DNA of 64,000 nt from Zhengella sp020637775. GTDB lineage: Bacteria; Pseudomonadota; Alphaproteobacteria; Rhizobiales; Rhizobiaceae. Shown here one piece after another: positions 18,021 to 27,106 of the stretch. Numbering within the stretch: the stretch's first letter is position 1; every line of letters starts with the position of its first letter. The notes below the pieces were generated by a model. The model saw only the letters and a program-made list of their open reading frames with translations. It had not been told where the DNA came from and searched no databases. The stretch lies in NCBI RefSeq assembly GCF_041397485.1, contig NZ_JAWKWO010000002.1, positions 1 to 64,000 on the forward strand, read 5' to 3'. The position numbers were made by a program, and so were the translations under genes.

Positions 18021-18947
18021 ATGATGAACAGGAAAGACAAGAAACACCGTGTCGACATCTACGCCAAGATCACCGACCGCATCGTCGCGGATTTGGAGAA
18101 GGGTGTTCGTCCGTGGGTCAAGCCCTGGAGTACTGCCAACACCGCCGGTCGCATTACGCGGCCGCTGCGCCACAATGGAACGCCCTACCAGGGCATCAAC
18201 GTGATCCTCCTGTGGTCGGAGGCCGTCGCACGAGGCTTCGCCTCGCCCATCTGGATGACGTTCAAGCAATCGGTCGAGCTTGGCGGGCATGTCCGCAAGG
18301 GCGAGACCGGCTCGACCGTCGTCTATGCCAGCCAGTTCACCAGGACCGAGACCGACGAGCGTGGCGATGAGGTCGAGCGCGGCATCCCGTTCCTCGAGGC
18401 CTATTCGGTCTTCAATGTCGACCAGATCGAGGGACTGCCGGATCACTATTATGGTGCGCCGCAGCCGGTGATCGATCCCGCCACGCGCATTGCCCACGCC
18501 GATACGTTCTTCGACGCGACAGGCGCCAGGGTCGTCTATGGAGGCACGAAGGCGTTCTACGCGCCCTCATCCGACCACATCCAGCTTCCGGTCTTCGAGA
18601 GCTTCCGCGATGCGGAATCCTTCGTTGCCGTCAGGGCGCACGAGACCATCCACTGGACAGCTCCGGTCCACCGGGTCAACCGCGATCTCAGCCGCTACCA
18701 CAAGGATCGGAGCGAACGCAGCCGCGAGGAATTGATCGCCGAACTGGGGTCGGTGTACCTCTGCGCGGACCTCGGCATCGTGCCGGAGCTCGAGCCGCGG
18801 CCGGACCACGCCAGTTACCTCAAGTCCTGGCTCGAGGTGCTCTCCGACGAGAAGCGTTTCATTTTCTCGGCCGCCGCGCATGCGCAACGCGCAGCCACCT
18901 ACCTGCATGGTCTTCAGCCGGCGGCCAGGGTTGCGGAGGCGGCCTGA
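18021..18947 (+). CDS. ArdC-type antirestriction protein with zincin-like domain
   Basis: A 308-residue two-domain protein. The N-terminal half (DIYAKITDRIVADLEKG, about 10-26, then PWVKPWS) is the ArdC single-strand DNA-binding domain. The C-terminal half has a zincin-type HETIHW motif near 206 and a downstream glutamate in EELIAELGSVYL, the expected third ligand. ArdC of plasmid pSa protects incoming single-stranded DNA during conjugation, and the same role fits here. GGAGG at 18011-18015 suits ATG codons at 18021 or 18024. The gene is preceded by a long hairpin-rich leader and followed by a 417-bp gap. Confidence 0.88.
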   Translation: MMNRKDKKHRVDIYAKITDRIVADLEKGVRPWVKPWSTANTAGRITRPLRHNGTPYQGINVILLWSEAVARGFASPIWMTFKQSVELGGHVRKGETGSTVVYASQFTRTETDERGDEVERGIPFLEAYSVFNVDQIEGLPDHYYGAPQPVIDPATRIAHADTFFDATGARVVYGGTKAFYAPSSDHIQLPVFESFRDAESFVAVRAHETIHWTAPVHRVNRDLSRYHKDRSERSREELIAELGSVYLCADLGIVPELEPRPDHASYLKSWLEVLSDEKRFIFSAAAHAQRAATYLHGLQPAARVAEAA

Positions 18948-19364
18948 TGCCAAGGCCGACCGTTGCCGTCAGGGAACTCCGCCGTGGGCCGGTGTATGAT
19001 GGGAGGCCGGGATGGGGATGGGCGCCTCTCGCCGTACGGAGACCCAGGCGGTGATGCCGATGAAGAGACGCCCGTCTTCATTCCGGTTGTTTCTGCGACG
19101 GGCACGCCCACCTGCGTCCTCGATGTGGCTGGTCTGACCGAAGGGCGATCTCGCTGCGCTCGGTCTCGCTCTTATCCCCGCAACGTCGGTCTCGACTTTC
19201 TTCCCCTGGCCGCTGCGCGTCCATTCCTTGCGGATCAAGAAAGTCTCTTCCCGCCGCCCTCCATTTCATTCCGGCCCCTCGGGGTGCGTGTCGATCGCCT
19301 CCGGTCTGTCGACCGCCATCGAGGTCGCGATGGTCGCGGCCCGAGAAAACAAAGGAACGAGACA
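18948..19364 (+). other. 417-bp leader of the DUF736 gene
   Basis: No gene is supported, although a frame remains open from 18963 into the DUF736 gene. It contains a perfect hairpin CCATCG/CGATGG (19316-19333) about 30 bases before the start codon, echoing the hairpins before the ParB-type and ardC-type genes. Confidence 0.5.
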
Positions 19365-19676
19365 ATGGCTACCATCGGCACCTTCACCTCGACTGGCAAC
19401 GGCTTCACTGGCACGATCAAGACCCTCAACCTCAACGTCAAGGCCAAGCTGGTCCGCGTCGAGAACTCTTCCGACAAAGGTCCGCACTTCCGCATCTTCG
19501 CGGCAGCCAACGTCGAACTGGGCGCCGCTTGGCAGAAGACCTCCAACGAGGGTCGCGACTACCTCTCGGTCAAGCTGGACGATCCGAGCTTCCCCGCTCC
19601 GATCTATGCCACCCTAGTCGAGGTGGAAGGCGAGGAAGGCCTGCAGCTGATCTGGTCCAGACCGAACCGGGACTGA
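19365..19676 (+). CDS. DUF736 family protein
   Basis: A 103-residue protein matching the DUF736 pattern throughout: MATIGTFTSTGNGFTGTIKT at the start, then KGPHFRIFA, GAAWQKTS and a C-terminal LIWSRPNRD. DUF736 proteins are very common on rhizobial plasmids and symbiosis islands and may be single-strand DNA or nucleic-acid binding proteins; that role is unproven. The ATG at 19365 follows AAAGGAACGAG. A strong hairpin after the gene suggests a single-gene transcript. Confidence 0.9.
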   Translation: MATIGTFTSTGNGFTGTIKTLNLNVKAKLVRVENSSDKGPHFRIFAAANVELGAAWQKTSNEGRDYLSVKLDDPSFPAPIYATLVEVEGEEGLQLIWSRPNRD

Positions 19677-19691
19677 GCGCCACCAGCATAG

Positions 19692-19714
19692 GGCCCCGCC
19701 ATCCGGGCGGGGCC
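19692..19714 (+). terminator. Terminator-like hairpin after the DUF736 gene
   Basis: A perfect nine-pair stem GGCCCCGCC/GGCGGGGCC with an ATCCG loop lies 15 bases after the stop. The T-run is weak (TGATGCTTG), so efficiency is uncertain. Confidence 0.65.
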
Positions 19715-19832
19715 TGATGCTTGACGCCGCGGTCAAAAGGGATGTCCGGCCTTAGCTGTGAAAGGACCGCCGAGACTGGCTTTCGAGCCGAATATCGGCT
19801 ATACAAAAGAGCAAGTTATTGGAGCCTGGAGC

Positions 19833-20123
19833 ATGACCTCAACGCTAGTGGAAAGCCCCGTTGTCGCGGATCGCGCGCACGCGTTGCGGCTTGCCAAACA
19901 GGTCATCAAGACCCTCGACCAGACACAGCTTGAGCCTATCGTCGCAGCGATGCTGACCGATGGTCACAAGGCTGCGCTTTCGGCAATGGCTGTGTCGCGA
20001 GACGAGCCGAACCTCTTCGAACAGTTCCTCGTCCTGTGTGAAGAGGCCGGGCTGTTGAGCGAAGCGGATTGCGATCAGCTGGGCGATGCCTATGTCGAAG
20101 CAAGGCGTGCCCGTGCCGCTTGA
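19833..20123 (+). CDS. Small protein in antitoxin position before the Fic-BID gene
   Basis: A 96-residue, mostly helical protein. Its stop overlaps the Fic gene start in a TGATG, so the two are translationally coupled, the position of the VbhA antitoxin before VbhT in Bartonella. VbhA-type antitoxins inhibit Fic enzymes through an (S/T)xxxE(G/N) motif. The closest match here is S-T-L-V-E-S at residues 3-8, which ends in Ser, not Gly or Asn. So the role as a Fic inhibitor is suggested by position, but not shown by sequence. The ATG at 19833 is preferred to the in-frame ATG at 19758, as TTGGAG lies at a good distance. Confidence 0.65.
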   Translation: MTSTLVESPVVADRAHALRLAKQVIKTLDQTQLEPIVAAMLTDGHKAALSAMAVSRDEPNLFEQFLVLCEEAGLLSEADCDQLGDAYVEARRARAA

Positions 20124-21508
20124 TGAGTGACCCATATTTTTACCCGGGCACCACAGTCCTCATCAATCATTTCAACATCAGGGATCAGGCCAAACTCGAT
20201 AGCAAGGAGCGTCGAGAAACCCTGAAGACGTTGAAGGGTCTGTACGACAATCCGGTCAAAGCCGAATTCGGACTCGCGCACCTGCTGGAAATACACCGGC
20301 GCATCTTTGCCCCGGTGTATCCGTTCGCCGGCGAAATCCGCCGCATCGATATGGTCAAGGCCGAGGAGAAGCTGGGCGGCGGCAGTGTCGAGTACGCGCC
20401 GTTCCATCTGGCGCGCCTCCAGGCCGAGCACTGCCTGAAGCAACTCAATGCCCGCGACTGGTCGGGTCTCAGGGACCTGTCCCGGCCGCAGGACATGGCC
20501 GCATTTGCAGGCAACATCATCGACGTGTGGAAGGTCCATCCGTTCCGGGAGGGCAATACGCGCACGACTATGACCTTCATGCACCAGTTTGCGGCGGCCA
20601 AGGGCTTCGCGCTGGACCGTCAGTTGATCCGTGCGAATGCTGAATATGTCCGTCACGCGCTGGTGGTCGGCACCCATGGTGAAACCCATTATCTGACACG
20701 CATCCTCACCGACGCGCGCCAACGCGAACATGCGCGCGAGCAGAGCCAGGCACGGATGGAGGCCCAAAGCCGCACCGACATTGGGCAGGTAGAACGGGCT
20801 GCATTGCTTCCCGGCCGGACCCTCGCCACGGAAGTTCCGAAGGTCGAGCTGCTAGAACGGATCGCCGCTTCCGAAAGCGCCACCGAGGCGATGAAACGCC
20901 TTGTCACCACGGCAAAGACGGTATTTACCGACTACCGGCCGGTGGTCGAAACTATCAGGAGTGCCGCTTTTGACGGCGAGATCGGCGATCGGCAGATGAT
21001 TTTGGAGCTGCGGGATGCCCCAGAACGGTTCGGGCCGCTCGCGGGCAAGGGCGCCATTCTTGCGAGCCGGCAGGAGCGGGAGGCGCATCGCAACGCTGTC
21101 GCTGCACAGTCCGCCCTTCGCGGGATCGCCGAGAGTTACCTCAAGATCGTGCATGGTATCCGGCAGACGATGCAGCAGCACCGTCATGACGAAGTGCGGC
21201 GGGCGAGCGTGGAGGTCCCGCGGCCGAGCGATCAGCTCATGAGCGCGCTTGATCGGGGTGATGTGCTCTCGCCCGACCTCAAGGTCGAATTGCGGCAGAC
21301 TACGAGCGCATTCGAGCGCCGTTTCGGCGATGATTTGGCCGCATTGCGCTCGGGCAAGAATCTGGGTCCACTTGCCACTAGGCACGGCGTCGATGAGAAG
21401 CAGCTCGAGGAAGCGAGAGGCGTACTGAAAGCGCTCGACAGGGCCCAGGCTCAGGTGCGCACCAGGGCACAATTACGGTCTCTCGATAGGGGTGGCCCTA
21501 TCCGATAG
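20123..21508 (+). CDS. Fic-BID protein, VbhT-like conjugation-associated toxin
   Basis: A 461-residue protein. Residues 1-200 are a Fic domain with the complete active motif HPFREGNTR (139-147), plus the upstream YPFAGEIR segment, so AMP transfer to a target protein is expected. The C-terminal 220 residues are helical with a charged end and fit a BID domain, the secretion signal recognised by Ti/Bartonella-type IV secretion coupling proteins. Plasmid-borne VbhT of Bartonella and its rhizobial relatives have this architecture and can enter recipients through the conjugation machine. The intact tra/trb genes in this window provide such a machine. Confidence 0.85.
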   Translation: MSDPYFYPGTTVLINHFNIRDQAKLDSKERRETLKTLKGLYDNPVKAEFGLAHLLEIHRRIFAPVYPFAGEIRRIDMVKAEEKLGGGSVEYAPFHLARLQAEHCLKQLNARDWSGLRDLSRPQDMAAFAGNIIDVWKVHPFREGNTRTTMTFMHQFAAAKGFALDRQLIRANAEYVRHALVVGTHGETHYLTRILTDARQREHAREQSQARMEAQSRTDIGQVERAALLPGRTLATEVPKVELLERIAASESATEAMKRLVTTAKTVFTDYRPVVETIRSAAFDGEIGDRQMILELRDAPERFGPLAGKGAILASRQEREAHRNAVAAQSALRGIAESYLKIVHGIRQTMQQHRHDEVRRASVEVPRPSDQLMSALDRGDVLSPDLKVELRQTTSAFERRFGDDLAALRSGKNLGPLATRHGVDEKQLEEARGVLKALDRAQAQVRTRAQLRSLDRGGPIR

Positions 21509-21618
21509 TTTCAAACCCTCTGGACGAGGCATTCAGCTATGCCTGTCGACCGGCCGTGCGCGGTCGGTCAACCTCCTTGGACTTCGCCTTTGTGTCGCAC
21601 TTCCACTTGTAGAAGGGA

Positions 21619-23076
21619 TTATGTGTATCTGCGGAAATCAGGCGAAACCGCCGTTCCGAATTCAATATGCTTCAGGATACGCCCGACCTCCCGCGCCGCC
21701 TTGATTGGCGCAGGCAGTTTCTGGTCGAACTGCGTGCTGTTCCAGTTGACCTTGGTCAGCGCCAGAACCTCTCCGGCAATCTTGGTGATGGCGCTGTCGC
21801 AGTTCTCGTGCGGCACCAGCAACAATGGACGCGGAACCCGCAGTCCCGGGAACGTGCCATAGTACGGCACACTGCCGCGCGTGTAGAGCAGACCCTTTCC
21901 TCGAAGATCGACAAAGGTGCCCCGCAATACCGGGTAATTCCCGTCGCGAAAAATGGCGATCGGCGAGCTTTCCTGGACCCAGACTAGATCGCTGAGGTCG
22001 ATTCCGGCGCGGTGCAGCGCGGCATCGATTCCTTCAGCCTCTTCCGCCCTGAACCTGGAGGTCTTCAGGATGACGATACGCGCGGGGACATGACGGTGAT
22101 GGGCCTTATAGGCAGCAATCGACTGGGTCACCAGGTCATCGGCATCCTCAGCCGTGAGATAGGGATGACGGCCCTTAGACTCCGTTTGCGCACGGGCGCC
22201 GCGCAGAATGAGACCGCGACCGCGCTCATCGAACATCTGCGCTGTACTGGTCCAGAGCTGCTGGCCATCAACGTCACGGTAGAAGCCGATGCCGAGAAAG
22301 CTGGTCCGCAGGCCCGCATCATCCGGCAACAGACGCCACGGGACCTTTCCCGCCTTGTAGAAGAGAGCGTTCAGCAGATTCCAGGCGCGGGTTGCTTTGG
22401 CCTGCGTCTGGCGGTTGCTGCCACGTTTCACCTTGCGCGGGATCTTGGCAGCGTCGTCCCATGTATCAGGCCAGACAATCTGCGTCGGCACATCGAGGTG
22501 CAGCGTCTTTGCCTTCAGCAGGTCACGAAAATTCAGCAGGCCGTCCCTGTCATCCTCGTCTTCATCCTCCGCTGCCTCTCCCTCCTCGCTCTTTGCGTTC
22601 ACCAGCTTTTCGATCAACGCAACGGGCAAGGCTAGGACGATGACGTCCGGCTTGACGCTGCTTTCGATCAGGGCAGTCAACTGCTGCGAAATCATCTCCA
22701 CGGCCTGGCGCACGGCCTCGTCATGCCGGCCTATGGCCCGGATGTCGTTGACCTGGCTGCGAGACAGCGTACCTGCCGCACCATCCGGCACCTCAAACTT
22801 GCAGCGAAACGGATTCTGATTGCCCAGACCCGGAAAGTCCGGGTTCAGGTTGATCAGCTGCTTGCCCTCACTTTCGATGCCCCGTCCTGTTTCATCAAGA
22901 AACTCCGTGAACCCCGCGACCGTATCGTCGGTGCCAATCACGCCCACGCGCACCACTTCACCCGAACGGGGCTGAAGCGGCCCGAATTCGCGTAAGCCCT
23001 GCCGCGGATCGCAATGCTGCCCGCCGTCGCCGAATTCCAGAACAGGTTCATCGAACACGCGCGTCCTGAATGTCAT
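21619..23076 (-). CDS. Short prokaryotic Argonaute (MID-PIWI), catalytically inactive
   Basis: A 485-residue protein with the MID-PIWI layout of a short pAgo and no PAZ domain. Diagnostic segments are ATRAWNLLNALFYKAGKVPWRLL (about 228-250), the first PIWI strand FLGIGFYRD (260-268) and the C-terminal LTKVNWNST followed by an AREVGRILKH helix. In the first PIWI strand Gly stands where nucleolytic Argonautes have the catalytic Asp (G-I-G), so guide-directed cleavage is not expected. It overlaps the upstream nuclease-APAZ gene by ATGA (23073-23076). In such pairs the pAgo senses guide-matched invader DNA and activates the partner nuclease. Confidence 0.88.
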   Translation of the reverse strand: MTFRTRVFDEPVLEFGDGGQHCDPRQGLREFGPLQPRSGEVVRVGVIGTDDTVAGFTEFLDETGRGIESEGKQLINLNPDFPGLGNQNPFRCKFEVPDGAAGTLSRSQVNDIRAIGRHDEAVRQAVEMISQQLTALIESSVKPDVIVLALPVALIEKLVNAKSEEGEAAEDEDEDDRDGLLNFRDLLKAKTLHLDVPTQIVWPDTWDDAAKIPRKVKRGSNRQTQAKATRAWNLLNALFYKAGKVPWRLLPDDAGLRTSFLGIGFYRDVDGQQLWTSTAQMFDERGRGLILRGARAQTESKGRHPYLTAEDADDLVTQSIAAYKAHHRHVPARIVILKTSRFRAEEAEGIDAALHRAGIDLSDLVWVQESSPIAIFRDGNYPVLRGTFVDLRGKGLLYTRGSVPYYGTFPGLRVPRPLLLVPHENCDSAITKIAGEVLALTKVNWNSTQFDQKLPAPIKAAREVGRILKHIEFGTAVSPDFRRYT

Positions 23077-24413
23077 GCGGACAGCCCTTCCTCAAACAGG
23101 TCCGCAGCTTCCATCTCCCTGGCTCGAGGGTCGGTACGGTTCCACGTATCTTCAGGAACGGCCTGCGCCAGTTCTATCAACGGCAAATGCTCGAAACCAA
23201 TGAGATGATCGTTTGCGCCCGTTTTCTCGAAGAGGTCATCTTTTTGCACGGCGCTTTCCGCAAGAAGGCTTTGCCACATGATGACTTGCCCACGCACCGC
23301 CGCGTTACGTTCGAGCCGCTTCTTCCCGGCCAGCAATGCGCCGGGAAAAGGATGCGGAATGAACCCGTTGCGCGTGAAATAGAACGTCGGATCGATAACG
23401 ATGAACCACTCATCGCCAAGCCGTTCAAAGCGAAAGTTCGCGGCGTGGTGACGGACATAGCCCGGCTTGTCGGGAAATTTCTTGTTCGGATAATAGCCCA
23501 CCACCCTGGCCGATGCGTCTTTCACGCTTGAGGCGTATTTGTAGCGGCGCGATTTGTTGACCCCCAGGGCATGGAAGTAAAACAGCCTCTCCTTGGCAAG
23601 ATGGCTGATCTGGCCGGATATCTGGCGCACGACACTGCGGCGCAAGAGATCGATCGTGTCATTCGTGTCATCGGGATCATCGTTCTGGGTGAAGAGCGCG
23701 GTCTCAACCGCTTCGACCTGATCGAGGTCGACAATGGCGCTTGTTCCAAACTCTCTCGGATCGAAGAAGGATACAAAACGCCGCTTGCGAATGACCCAGT
23801 CGAAGCGCGTGTTCTTCTGCTTAAGCAGATCAGGTATGGCGTCTCTGCCTGTGCCGAACGGTGACGAGGCCACGAATATCTCGTCCGGCGGCCGGATACG
23901 CATCATGTTCATGATGGCGTTCTCGCCCGTATTCAGAGGCGGGAGATAAACACCGGGCGTATGCCGGTCGATCGTCAAAGCGGCCAGGCGGTCGGCGCAA
24001 CCGGGACCAAATACATCTTCGTCCTTGTCGAACCGAAGACGGCGCTCATCACCGCGCAGGCTGTCTGTCACATCCTTCCAATACGCGGATCCGTCGGATT
24101 GTCGCCACAGCACGATGATGACCGGGATGTTGTACCTGCGCCAATAGGCGAGATCGTCTGCCTTCAGCACATACTCAAATTGGCGGTCGGTCTCCCGAAT
24201 ATACTGGCCCCTTGCCGTCGCCTTCACCTGGACGCCCAACAGTTTTCCAAGCGGGGCGCCGCTGCGCGGATCGCGCAACTCAATCAGGCCGTCGGTTCCG
24301 GCCTCCAGCCTGCCACGGTTCTCATAGATGAATCCTGTTTCGAGCACGATCTTCTTGACCGCAGTCTCGCCAAGTTCACCCAGAACCTGGTTGTCGGTGA
24401 TTCTCTTGCTCAT
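23073..24413 (-). CDS. DUF4365 nuclease-APAZ protein, effector of a SPARDA-type system
   Basis: A 446-residue protein. The N-terminal 150 residues match a DUF4365-type PD-(D/E)xK nuclease: an early GELGETAVKK helix, an aspartate in GTDGLIEL (D41) and the QVK triad end (Q62-V-K64). The remaining 300 residues form an APAZ-like region that binds the short pAgo. This pair, a DREN/DUF4365-APAZ nuclease plus short pAgo, is the published SPARDA arrangement, in which the activated complex degrades nucleic acid broadly and kills or stalls the cell. The gene is first in the operon; its promoter must lie in the 550 bp to its right. Confidence 0.85.
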   Translation of the reverse strand: MSKRITDNQVLGELGETAVKKIVLETGFIYENRGRLEAGTDGLIELRDPRSGAPLGKLLGVQVKATARGQYIRETDRQFEYVLKADDLAYWRRYNIPVIIVLWRQSDGSAYWKDVTDSLRGDERRLRFDKDEDVFGPGCADRLAALTIDRHTPGVYLPPLNTGENAIMNMMRIRPPDEIFVASSPFGTGRDAIPDLLKQKNTRFDWVIRKRRFVSFFDPREFGTSAIVDLDQVEAVETALFTQNDDPDDTNDTIDLLRRSVVRQISGQISHLAKERLFYFHALGVNKSRRYKYASSVKDASARVVGYYPNKKFPDKPGYVRHHAANFRFERLGDEWFIVIDPTFYFTRNGFIPHPFPGALLAGKKRLERNAAVRGQVIMWQSLLAESAVQKDDLFEKTGANDHLIGFEHLPLIELAQAVPEDTWNRTDPRAREMEAADLFEEGLSA

Positions 24414-24963
24414 GGCGCGAGTATAGGCGCTTTCCTGCTGCCTGCGAGCAGATTGTTCCCGTTATGTTTCCGCATCCCCACATTTCACAGCAGCGCGCGT
24501 CACTACGCGGCCGGGCTGTCGTGAAGGAACCGCTTTGCGGCGTCTGCCGCCTTTCGGCTTCGATCTCTCGCGTATCTGAAGGGGGTGGTTTCGACGCAAG
24601 CAGACCTTCTCGTTGGAGATCGCCACGTCTGTTACAATCATGCCGTCACCCTACCCGCCGTTCGGCAATGGTCAGCAACGGTCCGAATACCGAAATCATA
24701 CTTAGAGTCCTTGCTGGCAGCCACCCATGTGGGCGTTGTCGTAATGCTTGAAGGAACCCTTTTCGTCAGCGAGCATAGTTGTGTGAGCGGCCGACGTCAG
24801 GCGGCCAAGATACAGAGCCCCGTGCCGTCCCTGTTTTCCACACCGCCAACGGCGGGGCGGAGCGAAGCGGAGCAGGCGAGGGGGCTGAACGCGCTTCCCA
24901 CATTGCGCCGAAGAGAAGCCCCCGAGCTTGTGGTAAACGGGGGCGGGACGGCTTCCGTTTTAG
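24414..24963. other. 550-bp region between the Argonaute operon and traG
   Basis: No gene is supported. The left side must hold the promoter of the leftward Argonaute operon. A hairpin GCCCCCG/CGGGGGC (24918-24944, 13-base loop) lies just past the traG stop and could end the traG transcript, although it lacks a clear T-run. Short open frames in the region lack ribosome sites and coding character. Confidence 0.5.
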
Positions 24964-26895
24964 CTAGGATCCAGCCGCTCCCGTCTTCGGTTGAAAACCG
25001 CTCTTGCCGACGAGCGCAGCCATTTCCGGACGGCGGAAGTAGATGGCGCGACCGCACCGCAGCGGCGGATTGCCACCGGTCAGGATGATCTGCTCATCGG
25101 CGCGCATTTGGGTGACTTCATGCGGCAGGATCAGCGGGCGTTGCGAGAGCTGTTGGGAGCGGGTGCGGGACGAACCCATGTCGCGCGAGGTTCGGCTGAC
25201 CTGGTTCACCTCCACGGTGGTCATGCCGCAGCGCTCGGAGATGTACTTCGCTGTCTCCGGATCGTTGATGGCCGAGAACGACACCCAGGACGCGGACTCG
25301 AACCACTTGGAGGTCGCATCACGGCCGCCAAAGGCTTCGCGCATCTGACCGAGTGACTGGAACAGCATCAGCAGGGTGATGCCATATTTGCGGCCAGCAT
25401 CGCGGGCGGTTTCGATGATGCGCATGTAGCCGAGGCGGGCGGCCTCATCGAGAAGGAACAGGGCGCGTTCCTGCATGTCTCCGTTGCGATTGTAGATTGC
25501 CTTGAGGAACGCACCGATGATGACACGGGCCATGCCGGGATGATTTTCGAGCGTCGACAGATCGATGTTGATGAACACCGTCGTGCGCCCGTTGGCGATA
25601 TCGTCGGTCCTGAAAGTGTTGCCCGACACGATGGCTGCGTAGCTGTCGTAGGAGAGCCAGTGCGTCTCCTTGGCGGCGGTCGCATAAACGCCGGAGAAGG
25701 TTTGCGGCGTCATGTTGATGAAGGGGGCGATGACCTCCTTGACGAACCGGGAGGTCGAGCTTTGATAAAGATCGGCGAGCTTTTCCTTGAGCGTTTCTTC
25801 CGGCTCGGCGAGCCGCGCGCGAACGACGCGTAACGACCGTTCGCGTTGCGTATCGTCCGGATCGGACAGCATCACGTCGGCGATGACGCCGGTGATGAGC
25901 TGTTCGGCCGAGACGCGGAAGAAATCGTCAGCGCCAGAGGTGACGCGCGGCTTCTCCGACATCAGCCAGGCCGCCACCGAGGCAATGTCTTCCTCTGGCG
26001 CATTGCCGAAGCGGCCGATCCAGTCGAGGACGTTGAAGCCGATGTCGGGGCGTTTCGGATCGAGAATCAGGACGTCCTGCCCATGCGCCTCGCGATGCGC
26101 GGCGACCATAGGGGCAATCTCGGTCGAGGGATCGAGGACGATCAGCGAGCCCTTGAACTTGAGTGCGGTCGGCACGACCACGGAGGTGGTCTTGTAACCG
26201 CCGGAACCAGCGAAGACGATGCCGTGGGTCGAGCCGAAGCCGCAGTCGAAGCAGACCAGCGGTGACTTTCCTCCCTTGCCCCACGTCTCCTTGCGGCGCG
26301 GATCGAAGTTGATGCCGGCGACGGCATCCTCGTCGACGCGATAGCGTTCGCCGAGCACGATACCGCCGCTTTCAGGAAAGAGACGAGCGATTGTGGCGCC
26401 GTTCATCCAATGGCTGTCGCCATGGATGGCGCGACGGCCGGAGAGCCGTTTCGGACCTGTCGCTCCAAACGCGGCATTGCCGCGCAGCGCAACCCGCAAT
26501 CCGAACATGCCGGCGACGAAGGCCGTCGCCGCGCCGCCGATGGGGTAGAGGTCGAGGTAGGAGAATATCGTTCCTTCGGGCACATGGCTGGCGAAGGTGG
26601 ACAGGCGCGTCATCTCGGACAACGCTGCGAAGGCGACGGCGGCAAGGCCGCCGATCAGGACGCCGAGGCCGGCCGACTGAATTGCAAGTGAGCCATTCGC
26701 GGCGAACAGGAAGATGACACCGATCGCGGCGGCAGCTGCATAGGGCAGGGCAAGACCGATCCGCCCAAGCGTCTGATAACTCTCCGGCGAATTCCCGAAT
26801 GACGCAAGCCAGGTCTCAATCCCCTGGAGCGCGAGCACGATCCCCAACATCATCAATGCCGGTGCGGCCAGCAGCATCAGCTTCTTTGCTGTCAT
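24964..26895 (-). CDS. traG: TraG, VirD4-type conjugative coupling protein
   Basis: A 643-residue inner-membrane ATPase. Two to four N-terminal hydrophobic segments (about 5-25, 45-65, 75-92 and 115-135) anchor it. The cytoplasmic part has Walker A GSGGYKTTS (230-238) and Walker B FLLDEAARLG, in a TraG/VirD4 fold. It links the relaxase-DNA complex at oriT to the Trb channel, and probably also recognises the BID domain of the Fic protein at 20123. Its first ATG lies inside traD, giving an 80-bp overlap, as the N-terminal MTAKKLMLLAAPALMML resembles Ti-plasmid TraG starts. Confidence 0.93.
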   Translation of the reverse strand: MTAKKLMLLAAPALMMLGIVLALQGIETWLASFGNSPESYQTLGRIGLALPYAAAAAIGVIFLFAANGSLAIQSAGLGVLIGGLAAVAFAALSEMTRLSTFASHVPEGTIFSYLDLYPIGGAATAFVAGMFGLRVALRGNAAFGATGPKRLSGRRAIHGDSHWMNGATIARLFPESGGIVLGERYRVDEDAVAGINFDPRRKETWGKGGKSPLVCFDCGFGSTHGIVFAGSGGYKTTSVVVPTALKFKGSLIVLDPSTEIAPMVAAHREAHGQDVLILDPKRPDIGFNVLDWIGRFGNAPEEDIASVAAWLMSEKPRVTSGADDFFRVSAEQLITGVIADVMLSDPDDTQRERSLRVVRARLAEPEETLKEKLADLYQSSTSRFVKEVIAPFINMTPQTFSGVYATAAKETHWLSYDSYAAIVSGNTFRTDDIANGRTTVFINIDLSTLENHPGMARVIIGAFLKAIYNRNGDMQERALFLLDEAARLGYMRIIETARDAGRKYGITLLMLFQSLGQMREAFGGRDATSKWFESASWVSFSAINDPETAKYISERCGMTTVEVNQVSRTSRDMGSSRTRSQQLSQRPLILPHEVTQMRADEQIILTGGNPPLRCGRAIYFRRPEMAALVGKSGFQPKTGAAGS

Positions 26896-27106
26896 TGTCG
26901 AATATCGCCTTTCCGATTGCTGCCCATCGGGCCCGCTCTTGCTTGTCTCCGAGCTGCCCGGCAGCCTCGACTAGTGCGCCTAGGATGACGGCGCGATCCT
27001 CGCTGCGAAGCCCCGCCTTTACGACGAGCCCGCCGAGCTGGATCTTCTCGCGCGCATCCTTCTTTCGGGCTTCCGTTTGTGACGCCCGATAGCGGCGTTC
27101 ATGCAT
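26816..27106 (-). CDS. traD: TraD, small conjugal transfer protein
   Basis: A 96-residue protein whose DAREKIQLGGLVVKAGLR core is the Ti-plasmid TraD signature. TraD and TraC help form the relaxosome at oriT in Ti-type systems; the exact function is not settled. I chose the ATG at 27106 (MHERRYRASQ), which overlaps traC by eight bases; the longer frame to 27220 would run through most of the end of traC. The 3' end overlaps traG by 80 bp. Confidence 0.85.
   Translation of the reverse strand: MHERRYRASQTEARKKDAREKIQLGGLVVKAGLRSEDRAVILGALVEAAGQLGDKQERARWAAIGKAIFDNDSKEADAAGRTGIDDVGDRARAPGD

Noticed and set aside
18963..19364. N-terminal extension of the DUF736 protein
   Set aside because: DUF736 proteins start with MATIGTF-like sequence; the upstream frame shows no coding character.
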